From NCBI GenBank assembly GCA_903850915.1, contig CAINMV010000024.1:23577-87576 (forward strand): a DNA stretch of 64,000 nt. The letters are read 5' to 3'. The notes beneath the pieces are model-generated. The model was not told the origin of the DNA, ran no database searches, and saw only the letters and a program-made list of their open reading frames with translations. Positions 27,414 through 35,334 of the stretch are shown piece after piece. The position numbers were made by a program, and so were the translations under genes. The DNA comes from an uncultured Bacteroidota bacterium. Lineage in GTDB: Bacteria > Bacteroidota > Bacteroidia > UKL13-3. Within the stretch, counting starts at the first letter, position 1; each line of letters begins with the position of its first letter.

Positions 27414-28016
27414 TTATTGATTTAATGCTTGCTTACTTTGTTTTTCGTTTACCCAAGCCTGAAGTTGTTTCCGAGCTCTCGCCAATTGTGATTTACTTGT
27501 TCCTTCGCTGATTCCCAAATGATTGGCTATCTCTCGATGACTCATCTCATCAATGGCGTACATATTAAAAACAACGCGATATCCAGTTGGTAATTTTTGA
27601 ACCAACGCCAAAAGTTCATCGACGCTAAGAGGTTCATTTACCACCTCTGTATGATCTTCAAAATCTTGATCGTTGCTATACTTATCAAACGACTCAATAA
27701 ATTTTAGTTTTTTGTTTTTTCTGAAATTATCGATAGCCGTATTCATCATAATACGAGTTATCCAAGTGGTTACGCTGCTGTTGCCTTTGAATTTGTGAAG
27801 CGTAGTAAACACTTTGACAAATCCTTCTTGCATAATATCTTTTGCATCGTCAACACTATTGCAATAACGCAAACATACCCCCAACATCTTATTTGCAAAC
27901 ATTTTATAAAGCTTGCTTTGTGCTGCGGCATTGCCATTGATACATTCTTGCAGTATTTCTTCCACCTCTAGCGTGTGATTTTTACCTTGGTCGGCGCAAG
28001 CCTCCTTGGGTTGCAT
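27414..28016 (-). CDS. ECF-type RNA polymerase sigma-70 factor
   Basis: The 200-residue protein has sigma region 2 (DDAKDIMQEGFVKVF and TTWITRIMMNTAIDNFRK) and region 4 (LPTGYRVVFNMYAIDEMSHREI and ISEGTSKSQLARARKQL). Only these two domains are present, as in extracytoplasmic-function sigma factors. The start at 28016 (MQPKEACADQ) is preferred to an ATG 51 nt upstream, which would add an unrelated N-terminal tail. The next gene starts directly at its stop and is a membrane protein likely to be its regulator. A 12-bp palindrome lies upstream at 28045-28056 and could be involved in control. Confidence 0.9.
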   Translation of the reverse strand: MQPKEACADQGKNHTLEVEEILQECINGNAAAQSKLYKMFANKMLGVCLRYCNSVDDAKDIMQEGFVKVFTTLHKFKGNSSVTTWITRIMMNTAIDNFRKNKKLKFIESFDKYSNDQDFEDHTEVVNEPLSVDELLALVQKLPTGYRVVFNMYAIDEMSHREIANHLGISEGTSKSQLARARKQLQAWVNEKQSKQALNQ

Positions 28017-28044
28017 CAAAATTAATGTTTTATAGCTAATTGTC

Positions 28045-28056
28045 AGGCACCTGCCT
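28045..28056. promoter_or_regulatory. Perfect 12-bp palindrome upstream of the sigma factor gene
   Basis: AGGCACCTGCCT is an exact inverted repeat in the 72-nt gap between the S41 protease and sigma factor genes. It could be an operator or part of a sigma-dependent promoter; nothing more supports it. Confidence 0.25.
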
Positions 28057-28088
28057 AACCAACCCAAAAATCAATTTTGAGTTCCCTA

Positions 28089-29681
28089 TTAAAACTTCAT
28101 TTTCTCGAAATATAAGTTTGATTTTAAGCAATTTAAAGCTTTGAGAAAGGTATTGTCATCAAAGTTCTCGATGTAAAGTAATCCATTACTTTTAAAAAGC
28201 TGCTTGGCTATGTTGGCCTTCAGGTGCTTCTCAATTTCGGCCTTCGACTTAATAAAGTCGCTTTCATCCCATTCAACTCCAGAATTTGCTGCTGTTGATT
28301 TAAGCTGCGTTATCAAAGCTGGTGGGATTTGAAACCCATTTTGGAATTCTTTCACCGAGCTATACTTCGTTAAATCACTTCGGTGTGTGTCGAAGTAAGT
28401 ATAGGCAACTTCCCTTAGCATATTCTTTTCGAGCAAACAACCCATCAGTTTGGAATTTCGGGTGGAGTCGAGTGCGACGAATACATCAGGAACGATACCA
28501 CCGCCCCCGTATACACGTCTACCTGCGACGGTGGTGTAAACCAAATTGGTATTGTTTTTTATACTGTCTTCAACAAATAGTTCGCCTTGCTTAAATCGCG
28601 CTCTATAGTCATCTTCATATTGATCAAAACCATGGTTATATGGCCTTTGTATACTCCTTCCTGTTGGGGTATAATAACGAGAAATGGTTAGTCGAACAGC
28701 CGACCCATCTTTTAGTGAAAAAGAATTTTGCACGAGCCCTTTGCCAAAAGTACGTCGACCGACAATCAAGGCACGATCATTATCTTGCAAGGCACCACTT
28801 AATATTTCGCTGGCGCTAGCGCTATTTTCGTTTACCAAAACAATCAATTTGCCTTTTTCGAATTCGCCTTTACTTGTGGCACTAAAGGTTTCAATGCCTG
28901 TATGCTCCCCTTTGGTTGTGAGTATCTTCGCTTCCGATTGTAAAAATTCATCCGCTAGCTTCTGAGCTGTATTTAAATATCCGCCACCATTATCACGCAA
29001 GTCCAAAATAAGGTTCTTCATCCCTTGTTCTCTCATTGCTGTGAAGGCGATACCATATTCATCCATTGTATTTGCGGCAAATCTGGAGATTTTAATATAG
29101 CCCGTTTCTGGATCTGCCATAAAATAGCCATCGATACTTTTGATAACCACATGACCACGATTTACTTTAAAATTAAGTATTTTTGGCTCCATAGCTCTAC
29201 AAACGCCCAATGCCACTGATGACCCCTCTTTCCCCTTTAACAGTTTAAACACATCTTCGTTGCTAAGGTTCATCCCTGTTAATGCCTGGCCATCCACGTT
29301 AACAATTTTATCTCCACCCTTTAAGCCCGCTTTGGCACTCGGGCCATCATCAATTACCTGAGCTATATAAATTGTATCTTCTAGAAGCAAAAACTCAATG
29401 CCTATTCCCTCGAAACCACCTTCTAATGGTTCGTTTACATGAGCAGCCTCTAAGGCGGTAAAGTAATTACTATGGGGATCTAAAGAGTGTAAAAGATTAG
29501 TGATTGTTGTTTTTTCTAACGCATCTGTGTTTATGGTATCGACATAATTACTTCTAATCAACTGCAAAATTTGTGATATTCTGTTCCCTCCTGAGCTCCG
29601 CGAAGGTGCCAACAAAATGCCAATACCAATTCCAATAGCTAACATAATGGCCAATTTCAGAGGTTGCAACGCTTGTTTCAT
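28089..29681 (-). CDS. S41-family C-terminal processing protease
   Basis: The 530-residue protein is membrane-anchored by an N-terminal hydrophobic segment (about 10-25), then has a helical region, a PDZ domain (about 88-170) and an S41 protease domain. The predicted catalytic Ser is Ser289 within NENSASASEI and Lys314 within RRTFGKGLVQ, matching the 25-residue spacing of tail-specific proteases. Such enzymes degrade or mature envelope proteins by their C-termini. The ATG at 29681 is preferred to a TTG 9 nt upstream, because a TACTTTTG box overlaps that TTG. It lies 72 nt upstream of the sigma factor gene on the same strand. Confidence 0.92.
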   Translation of the reverse strand: MKQALQPLKLAIMLAIGIGIGILLAPSRSSGGNRISQILQLIRSNYVDTINTDALEKTTITNLLHSLDPHSNYFTALEAAHVNEPLEGGFEGIGIEFLLLEDTIYIAQVIDDGPSAKAGLKGGDKIVNVDGQALTGMNLSNEDVFKLLKGKEGSSVALGVCRAMEPKILNFKVNRGHVVIKSIDGYFMADPETGYIKISRFAANTMDEYGIAFTAMREQGMKNLILDLRDNGGGYLNTAQKLADEFLQSEAKILTTKGEHTGIETFSATSKGEFEKGKLIVLVNENSASASEILSGALQDNDRALIVGRRTFGKGLVQNSFSLKDGSAVRLTISRYYTPTGRSIQRPYNHGFDQYEDDYRARFKQGELFVEDSIKNNTNLVYTTVAGRRVYGGGGIVPDVFVALDSTRNSKLMGCLLEKNMLREVAYTYFDTHRSDLTKYSSVKEFQNGFQIPPALITQLKSTAANSGVEWDESDFIKSKAEIEKHLKANIAKQLFKSNGLLYIENFDDNTFLKALNCLKSNLYFEKMKF

Positions 29682-29687
29682 AAAATG

Positions 29688-29695
29688 CAAAAGTA
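29688..29695 (-). promoter_or_regulatory. Minus-7 box TACTTTTG for the S41 protease gene
   Basis: On the minus strand TACTTTTG ends 6 nt before the ATG at 29681. It argues against the TTG start at 29690. Confidence 0.5.
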
Positions 29696-29837
29696 CGTCG
29701 CGAAATCAAATATCAAGGATGCAAAATGTGTGATTCCTAAAATAAAAAAGCGAGCCAAGATTGTCATTTCTGCGTCATTGCATTTACTATTTGTAACAAA
29801 ACACGATTTACTATAAAATCATTAAAAAACTATCGCC

Positions 29838-30653
29838 ATGAAACCTAATCGAAACAACATTGAAACCCTTGACGATTTCATCTTTGAAAACCGAAACAAG
29901 AATTACGGAGCATATGCCATCCGTGCCAACTACAACAGTGCTATGAAAGAAGCGATCGCCTTTGCGGTTACAGCCTTTGCTATCGTCATCATTTTAATTT
30001 CTCAATTTGCCTTTAAAAGCACATCTAACCCAGTTGGCATAGCAGACACTGAAAAATTAATTGAATTGAAAATCTACACTATACCACAAGTTGAACCACC
30101 AATGGAAGAAGCGAAGGCAACATTTTCAAAACTATCACACAATGACAATCAATTGTTTAAGCCTGTGATAAAACCCAAGGATCTAGAAAAAAAAGAAGAG
30201 CAAAAAAAGAAAGTCGACCCGATAACAAATGAACTTGGAGCAAATGGCGGCAGCCATGGAAATAATCAAAATGGATCAGATTCATTGGCTTTAGGAAGCA
30301 CCAATACAGGCAAAGAAATGGGACTTCATCACGATGTTTCAAACGAAATTGCAACTTGGGTGGACGAAATGCCAAGATTTATCGGTGGCGATCAAGCGAT
30401 GCGAAATTTTATTATAACCAACTTTAAAGTACCTAACACCCTTGAGGATGATAATATTAAAGTATTATTAACCTTTGTGATTGACGAATTTGGGAAAGTA
30501 AACAACATTAAGGTAAAAAGGGGAAGCCATAGCCTTATAAACGAAGAAGCGATGAGGGTAGTTGCTTCAATGCCTGATTGGAAACCCGGTAAGACTGGAG
30601 GTAAAGCTGTAAAAGTATATTATAATCTACCGATTAATATTAAGTTTCGGTAA
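29838..30653 (+). CDS. tonB: TonB-family energy transducer
   Basis: The 271-residue protein has the Bacteroidota TonB layout: a cytoplasmic N-terminus (ETLDDFIFENRNKNYGAYAIR), one transmembrane helix (about 37-57), a Pro/Lys/Glu-rich periplasmic spacer (about 85-125) and a C-terminal TonB domain (about 175-271) with FVIDEFGKVNNIKV and NLPINIKFR. It couples the proton-motive force to outer-membrane receptors. In relatives this gene usually follows exbB and exbD; neither is here, since a divergent protease gene lies directly upstream. The cluster tonB, PstS-like, TPR is otherwise the familiar order. Confidence 0.9.
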   Translation: MKPNRNNIETLDDFIFENRNKNYGAYAIRANYNSAMKEAIAFAVTAFAIVIILISQFAFKSTSNPVGIADTEKLIELKIYTIPQVEPPMEEAKATFSKLSHNDNQLFKPVIKPKDLEKKEEQKKKVDPITNELGANGGSHGNNQNGSDSLALGSTNTGKEMGLHHDVSNEIATWVDEMPRFIGGDQAMRNFIITNFKVPNTLEDDNIKVLLTFVIDEFGKVNNIKVKRGSHSLINEEAMRVVASMPDWKPGKTGGKAVKVYYNLPINIKFR

Positions 30654-30678
30654 AGAATACGCATTTATTCGCCTGGTT

Positions 30679-30696
30679 AAAAGTAGATCTACTTTT
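30679..30696. promoter_or_regulatory. 18-bp perfect palindrome AAAAGTAGATCTACTTTT
   Basis: An exact 18-bp inverted repeat lies between tonB and the PstS-like gene, about 50 nt upstream of the TACTTTCG box. It could be an operator; it might also form a weak tonB terminator (7-bp stem, GATC loop), but no T run follows. Confidence 0.3.
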
Positions 30697-30744
30697 CTTA
30701 AACTGAAATCGAATTTTAGTTAAGCAAATAAACGCTAATTTTAT

Positions 30745-30752
30745 TACTTTCG
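30745..30752 (+). promoter_or_regulatory. Minus-7 box TACTTTCG before the PstS-like gene
   Basis: TACTTTCG ends 12 nt before the ATG at 30765 and follows the local TAnnTT(T/C)G pattern. Confidence 0.4.
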
Positions 30753-30764
30753 CGCCCTTAAATT

Positions 30765-31670
30765 ATGCACCTCACTAAAGTATCATTTTTGTTTTTTCTC
30801 CTGCTGGGATTCTTTTCCTGTTTCAGCGATGAAAAAAAAACGAAGGGAAACGAGGACACGATAAATAGCGGAACAATTAACGTAAGTGTAGATGAGACTT
30901 TGCAACCTTTGATGCTTGCAGAATTTAATGTTTACGCTTTTCAAAATCAGAATGCTAAGCTTAATGTAACCTTTAAGCCAGAACGTGAAGTATTTGACGA
31001 CTTTAAGAATGACAGTGCTAGAGCCATTATAGTAACCCGAGAACTTACTGAAGATGAGATGAATTACTTTAAAAGCATTCAATATGTTCCACGTTCGATG
31101 CCATTTGCAAAAGACGCTATCTCATTTATAGTAAACAAGAATAACCCTTGTGATAGTTTTACTTTGGACGAATTAATCAAAACAATTAAAGGGCAAAGTA
31201 CTACGAATTCGGTTATTGTTTTCGATAATAATGGATCGAGTACCTTACGTTGGTTGAAAGACTCCCTGCTTAAAAAAGATGCACTTTCCAAAAACTGTTT
31301 TGCTCTTCAAAACAATCCTGAAGTAATTAAATACGTTAGTGAAAATGAAAAGGCAATAGGTATCATTGGCAATAGTTGGATTAGCAATTTGAATGACAGC
31401 TTAGTAATAAAGAGGCTACATACCATCAAGCGCGTGAAAATTGCAGCCATCAACTCAAGAGACTTTTTAGAGCCCTATCAAAGTGAAATCGCAACAAATA
31501 GCTATCCTTTAGCACGCATGGTTTATTGCATTCAGCGAGACGGGAAAGTTGGACTAGGTACTGGCTTGCAGCGATTTCTATATGATGAAACAGGCCAGCT
31601 AATTGCATTGAAATTTGGCTTGATGCCCTTTAGGCAGCCTGAAAGAAGCTTACATTTCAATGAACAATAA
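30765..31670 (+). CDS. PstS-like substrate-binding lipoprotein
   Basis: The 301-residue lipoprotein has a lipobox-like GFFSC near residue 19 and a periplasmic-binding-protein fold related to phosphate-binding PstS: TINVSVDETLQPLMLAEF at the N-terminus, IIVTRELTEDEM, a FIVNKNNPCDSFTLDEL hinge, and a late GTGLQRFLYDETGQ block that fits the family's conserved QxFxxxGQ region. No ABC permease or ATPase is nearby; in Bacteroidota such proteins typically sit between tonB and a TPR gene, as here. The ligand may be phosphate or another anion and is not established. Confidence 0.75.
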   Translation: MHLTKVSFLFFLLLGFFSCFSDEKKTKGNEDTINSGTINVSVDETLQPLMLAEFNVYAFQNQNAKLNVTFKPEREVFDDFKNDSARAIIVTRELTEDEMNYFKSIQYVPRSMPFAKDAISFIVNKNNPCDSFTLDELIKTIKGQSTTNSVIVFDNNGSSTLRWLKDSLLKKDALSKNCFALQNNPEVIKYVSENEKAIGIIGNSWISNLNDSLVIKRLHTIKRVKIAAINSRDFLEPYQSEIATNSYPLARMVYCIQRDGKVGLGTGLQRFLYDETGQLIALKFGLMPFRQPERSLHFNEQ

Positions 31671-31782
31671 AGATTTGCAATCTTTAACAACAGGAAATAA
31701 AAAAAGGCAAGCTATTTGAATAGCAATTATTTAAAAAATTAATTGAAGATAAATTATTAAAGATAAATTTCAAATTATTAAA

Positions 31783-33489
31783 ATGAGTATTCTAAAGAAG
31801 TTATTATTAGTTGGTTTGATTCTGATGCGTGTAAGTGTTCAGTCTCAAACTTTGAACGATGGCCTTACCGCCTGGGGGAACGAAAATTACATCTCCGCCC
31901 GCGAAATCTTCAAAAAAGTTAGTGAAGCTGAACCTACAAATGCGACAGCTGCCTTTTATTACGGACAAGTATTATTTAAACTTGGAGATGTAAATGGATC
32001 AAAAGCGAGCTTCGACAAAGGAGCCCTTGCGCGGCCAACAGAATTTTTATGCCTGGTTGGACAAGCTAAATGCATGCTTGATGCTGGCGATGTTTTAAAT
32101 GCAGATAAAAAGATTGCTTCGGTACTAAAAGCCACAAAAAGCAAAGATTCAGATGTTCTTCGCTATATCGCTGAGGCATACGCCACTAATAAAAATAAGG
32201 ATTGGGCAAAAGCAATTGACTATGCTACCCAAGCCGCTGTTAGCATTAAAGGCAAAACAGATTTTAATACCTTTAACACATTAGGTGATGTTTATTTCGA
32301 CAAACATTATAGTGGTAATGGTGAAGATAAAGATATTGGTAACGCTGTTACAAATTATGAGAAAGCATATCAATTAAATCCAGCATCACCGTATGCCATG
32401 ACACGTGTTGGCAAAATATGGAGTACCACACGCATGGAACAAAGCTACAAACTAACTATCGACGCCCTAGACAAATCGAATGCTGTGAAACCTGATTATC
32501 TGCCATTACATAGTGTTTATGCCTTTATTTATGAGAAAACCGGTCAATATGAGAAGGCCAAAACCGAGCAACAAATTTATATGAGTGGTTGCGACGATAA
32601 AATTAAGCCAAACGATAGAATGATAAACATACTTTATAAATTAAAGGATTGGAATGGAACCCTTACATTAGCTAAAAAGATGAATGAAGTATTGCCCGGT
32701 AATTGTGACTATGTGCGTGTTTTGGCTCAAGTAAATACCGAGTTGGGCAATCATGCTGAGGCCATCAAATTCTTCAATCAGTACCTTAGCAAATGCGATT
32801 TGAGCAAAATGGATATTGACGACTACAATTACCTTGCAAAGTCAAATCGTGGTGTAGGCAATGATTCAGCCTCTATACGCTACTATTATAAAGTGATTGG
32901 ACTAGATTCCTCTAAAGAACAATCTATACTTAAAGAAATTGCAAATGGTTTTTATTCTGCTCGAAAATATGACCTGGCTATAAATTCATTTAAAAATTTA
33001 CTTGCGAAATATCCAACACCAAATGCACTTTACAAATTAATGGACTGTTATTATTTGGCTAAAAAATGGAATGAGACTAACATCAGTGCAGACACCTTCA
33101 TTGTACAAAATGGATCCAATCCAATTGGCTACTTATACAAAGCCAAAGCACTTTATTATTTAGATACTCTAAACGATAGAAAAGCATCCGCGGATATGTA
33201 TAAAACGTTCTTAGATAAAGCATCGGATACCGCATTTTCTAAAGCGGTGTTAAAAAGTGATTTGATTGAGGCAAACGGTCAATTAATGCAATATTCTATT
33301 CGCAAGAACGACTATAAGAAAGCATTAGAATTTTGCGAGATTGTTCTAAAAATCGACCCTTCAAACACCCGGTTTTTGGACTTCAAAACGAAGCTAGAAA
33401 AACGCATTAACACCGCGAATATGCCAGCGAAACCTGCAGAAAAGCCTAAAGCAACTGAGAATACAAAGATCCCTTCACCTAAAAAGTAG
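31783..33489 (+). CDS. Tetratricopeptide-repeat protein, secreted
   Basis: The 568-residue protein has a signal peptide (about 1-21, ending SVQSQ) and at least eight TPR-like helical pairs spread to residue 530, for example WGNENYISAREIFKKVSEAEP, GNAVTNYEKAYQLNP, GQYEKAKTEQQIYM and NDYKKALEFCEIVLKIDP. The C-terminal 30 residues are Lys- and Pro-rich. It is the last gene of the tonB/PstS-like/TPR cluster and is followed by a strong terminator. TPR proteins scaffold protein complexes, so a periplasmic partner for the TonB system is plausible; there is no direct evidence. Confidence 0.82.
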   Translation: MSILKKLLLVGLILMRVSVQSQTLNDGLTAWGNENYISAREIFKKVSEAEPTNATAAFYYGQVLFKLGDVNGSKASFDKGALARPTEFLCLVGQAKCMLDAGDVLNADKKIASVLKATKSKDSDVLRYIAEAYATNKNKDWAKAIDYATQAAVSIKGKTDFNTFNTLGDVYFDKHYSGNGEDKDIGNAVTNYEKAYQLNPASPYAMTRVGKIWSTTRMEQSYKLTIDALDKSNAVKPDYLPLHSVYAFIYEKTGQYEKAKTEQQIYMSGCDDKIKPNDRMINILYKLKDWNGTLTLAKKMNEVLPGNCDYVRVLAQVNTELGNHAEAIKFFNQYLSKCDLSKMDIDDYNYLAKSNRGVGNDSASIRYYYKVIGLDSSKEQSILKEIANGFYSARKYDLAINSFKNLLAKYPTPNALYKLMDCYYLAKKWNETNISADTFIVQNGSNPIGYLYKAKALYYLDTLNDRKASADMYKTFLDKASDTAFSKAVLKSDLIEANGQLMQYSIRKNDYKKALEFCEIVLKIDPSNTRFLDFKTKLEKRINTANMPAKPAEKPKATENTKIPSPKK

Positions 33490-33510
33490 CAGAAAAAGCC
33501 AATATATAAA

Positions 33511-33541
33511 AAAAGCCATTACTATTCGTAATGGCTTTTTT
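33511..33541. terminator. Bidirectional intrinsic terminator
   Basis: AAAAGCCATTAC (33511-33522) pairs perfectly with GTAATGGCTTTT (33528-33539) around a 5-nt loop, with A and T runs on either side. It separates the convergent TPR and glnS genes and can serve both. Confidence 0.85.
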
Positions 33542-33571
33542 ATTGTTATGATAATGGTTATTTAAAAGGAT

Positions 33572-35248
33572 CTACTTTTTAACCTCCTTGCTAAAGCTTT
33601 CTTTTAAAGTAACCGTGCGATTGAAAACCAGATGAGCTGGCTGAGAATCCTTATCTAGGCAGAAATAACCTTTGCGTAAAAACTGAAAACGTTGCGCATC
33701 AGTTGCATTTTCAAGGGCTGGTTCGGCATAAGCCGTTGATATTATTTTTAAGCTCTCTGGATTAATATATTCCTTAAAATCACCTTCCTCTGTAGCTAAA
33801 TTTTCAGATAAAAAGAGTCGCTCATATTCCCGTAATTCCACTTTGATAGCGTGTTTGCTGCTTACCCAATGCAATGTACCTTGCACCTTCATTCCAGAGG
33901 TATCACTTCCACTTTTGCTTTCCGGTATATAAGTGCAATGAATCTCGGTAATATTCCCATTGACATCTTTTTCTAAACCAGTGCATGTAACAATAAAAGC
34001 ACTTTTTAACCTAACACTTTGACCAATTGCCATTCTAAAAAACTTTTTCGGTGGATTCTCCATAAAATCCTCGCGTTCGATAAATAGTTCCTTACTAAAT
34101 GGAATGGCACGAAATCCTGATGTTTCATCTTCTGGATTATTCTCCCCTTCAAGCAACAATTCTGATTCATTGAAATTTGTAATAATCACCTTTACTGGAT
34201 CGAAAACTACCATTCGACGAAAGGAAGATTTATTGAGTTCCTCACGCACACAAAACTCCAATAATGATATGTCGTTTAGTTTCTCACGTTTCGCAATTCC
34301 AGCACGGTCGCAAAATTCATTAATTGCCTGCGGTGTATATCCCCTTCGACGCATTCCACTAATAGTAGGCATACGTGGGTCGTCCCAACCACTTACATGT
34401 TTTTCGTTAACTAATTGAAGTAGTTTTCTTTTACTCATCACAGTATAACTTACATTCAATCGCGCAAATTCGTATTGGTGTGAAGGATAAATATTTAACT
34501 TTTGAATACACCAATCGTAAAGTGCACGATGCGGAATAAATTCCAACGTACAAATTGAATGTGTAATATTTTCGATAGAATCACTTTGTCCGTGAGCAAA
34601 ATCATACATCGGATAAATACACCACGTATCGCCTGTACGATGATGGTGTGCGAACTTTATTCGATACAAAATAGGGTCGCGCAGTAACATATTCACAGAA
34701 GCCATATCAATTTTAGCACGAAGAGTTTTGGAACCTTCTTGAAAGTTACCTGCTTTCATTGCCTCGAAAAGTTGTAAGTTTTCGTCGATCGTTCTTGAAC
34801 GAAAGGGACTGTTAATACCCGGCTCTGTTGGTGTTCCTTTCTGCGCTGCAATTTCATCGGGTGTCAAATCGTCAACATATGCATCACCTTGACTAATAAG
34901 CTGAATAGCATAGTTGTATAACTGATCGAAATAGTCGCTTGCATAAAACTCGTTTGCCCATGAGTAACCGAGCCATTTTATATCAGCTTTGATACTTTCT
35001 ACATATTCCGTTTCCTCTGTTACAGGATTGGTATCATCGAAGCGCAAATTAGTTTTGCCACCAAATTTTTTTGCGACACCGAAGTTCAACCAAATGGAAG
35101 AAGCGTGTCCAATATGCAAATAACCATTTGGCTCTGGAGGGAAGCGCGTTAATATCGATTGATACTTACCTTGCTTTAAATCATTATCAATAATTTCTTC
35201 TATAAAATTTAAAGGCTTTGCCTTTTCGTTGTTTAATGCTGCATCCAT
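33572..35248 (-). CDS. glnS: Glutaminyl-tRNA synthetase
   Basis: Class I aminoacyl-tRNA synthetase that charges tRNA-Gln with glutamine. The 558-residue protein begins its catalytic domain with RFPPEPNGYLHIGHASS (HIGH motif), has DDTNPVTEETEYVESI, and VMSKRKLLQLV as the KMSKS-type loop, then two C-terminal beta-barrel anticodon-binding domains (about 345-550). It is full length and matches GlnRS rather than GluRS by the FPPEPNG and HHRTGDTWCIYP blocks. Having GlnRS means the organism need not use the GatCAB route for Gln-tRNA. The gltX gene lies 86 nt upstream on the same strand. Confidence 0.96.
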   Translation of the reverse strand: MDAALNNEKAKPLNFIEEIIDNDLKQGKYQSILTRFPPEPNGYLHIGHASSIWLNFGVAKKFGGKTNLRFDDTNPVTEETEYVESIKADIKWLGYSWANEFYASDYFDQLYNYAIQLISQGDAYVDDLTPDEIAAQKGTPTEPGINSPFRSRTIDENLQLFEAMKAGNFQEGSKTLRAKIDMASVNMLLRDPILYRIKFAHHHRTGDTWCIYPMYDFAHGQSDSIENITHSICTLEFIPHRALYDWCIQKLNIYPSHQYEFARLNVSYTVMSKRKLLQLVNEKHVSGWDDPRMPTISGMRRRGYTPQAINEFCDRAGIAKREKLNDISLLEFCVREELNKSSFRRMVVFDPVKVIITNFNESELLLEGENNPEDETSGFRAIPFSKELFIEREDFMENPPKKFFRMAIGQSVRLKSAFIVTCTGLEKDVNGNITEIHCTYIPESKSGSDTSGMKVQGTLHWVSSKHAIKVELREYERLFLSENLATEEGDFKEYINPESLKIISTAYAEPALENATDAQRFQFLRKGYFCLDKDSQPAHLVFNRTVTLKESFSKEVKK

Positions 35249-35334
35249 ATAAAATTGGTATGTGGTATTTATAAAATTAATAAACTGAGGTAAAAAACTT
35301 AATCTATTATCAAGATTCTAAATTTCGAATTAAA

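Noticed and set aside
28017..28024. TAATTTTG box directly abutting the sigma factor ATG
   Set aside because: It leaves no space for a transcript start before the ATG, so it is probably a chance match, or the true start is further downstream.
31711..31724. GCTATT-TG-AATAGC palindrome after the PstS-like gene
   Set aside because: The loop would be only two bases and no T tract follows, so it is too weak to call.
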